A stretch of DNA of 64,000 bases from Shinisaurus crocodilurus. Lineage: Eukaryota > Chordata > Lepidosauria > Squamata > Shinisauridae. Under the pieces are notes generated by a model. That model made no database searches, was not told the origin of the DNA, and saw only the letters and a list, made by a program, of their open reading frames with translations. Where the stretch lies: assembly GCA_021292165.1 (NCBI GenBank), contig CM037883.1, positions 5,806,934-5,870,933 of the forward strand, given 5' to 3'. Both the position numbers and the translations under genes were made by a program. Within the stretch, counting starts at the first letter, position 1. Each line of letters opens with the position of its first letter. Shown in pieces: positions 63,957-64,000 of the stretch.

Positions 63957-64000
63957 TGATTGCCCCTTCAATGGGACGGAAACGGCCTTGGTCGCCTTGG

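Noticed and set aside
1..64000. Endogenous retrovirus or LTR element
   Set aside because: No gag, protease, integrase or paired LTR was recognised on either strand.

Overview
The window is vertebrate nuclear DNA, most likely from a squamate reptile (lizard or snake). Evidence for this is a dense load of CR1 and L2-type LINE fragments, Sauria-type tRNA-derived SINEs, hAT-like hairpin MITEs, a Tc1/mariner element and many microsatellites, around widely spaced GT-AG exons of a vertebrate gene. Nothing prokaryotic or viral was recognised.

The only host gene recognised is the 3' part of IL1RAPL2 (interleukin-1 receptor accessory protein-like 2), on the + strand. Four exons are visible: the end of the third Ig domain (2392-2537), the transmembrane exon (9586-9729), the first TIR exon (15432-15602) and the terminal exon with the rest of the TIR domain and the C-terminal tail (27126-27831). 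Splice phases match across all three introns. Upstream exons lie outside the window. The terminal exon carries two +1 shifts, at 27231-27239 and 27442-27447, yet is conserved in meaning to the stop. Sequence error or very recent inactivation are the two readings.

The introns (1-27125) hold a 2.1 kb CR1 with a readable reverse transcriptase (10300-12415), nested SINE/MITE insertions, a GAGTC-rich repeat (17336-17950), a dispersed GC-rich repeat with a central palindrome, and one repeat-poor AT-rich block (13230-13690) that could be a conserved non-coding element.

From about 28 kb to the end I recognise no host gene. This part is repeats: an L2-type LINE endonuclease region broken by several insertions (39.2-41.0 kb), L2 inserted in a CR1-like element (42.8-44.1 kb), SINE inserted in CR1 (45.6-46.3 kb), tail-to-tail L2 copies (54.1-55.1 kb), a near full-length but dead Tc1 element (57315-58943), and two SINE families with a tRNA-Ala-like head.

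The most unusual items are: (1) a SINE made of a shortened 5S rRNA fused to a CR1 3' end, in four copies plus one truncated copy with the same junction; (2) a hairpin MITE whose loop contains 37 bases copied in inverse orientation from 1.5 kb away; (3) the two frameshifts in IL1RAPL2; (4) an in-frame 111-bp duplication at the exact 5' end of a truncated L2. All identifications rest on reading the sequence and on remembered families; no database search was run.
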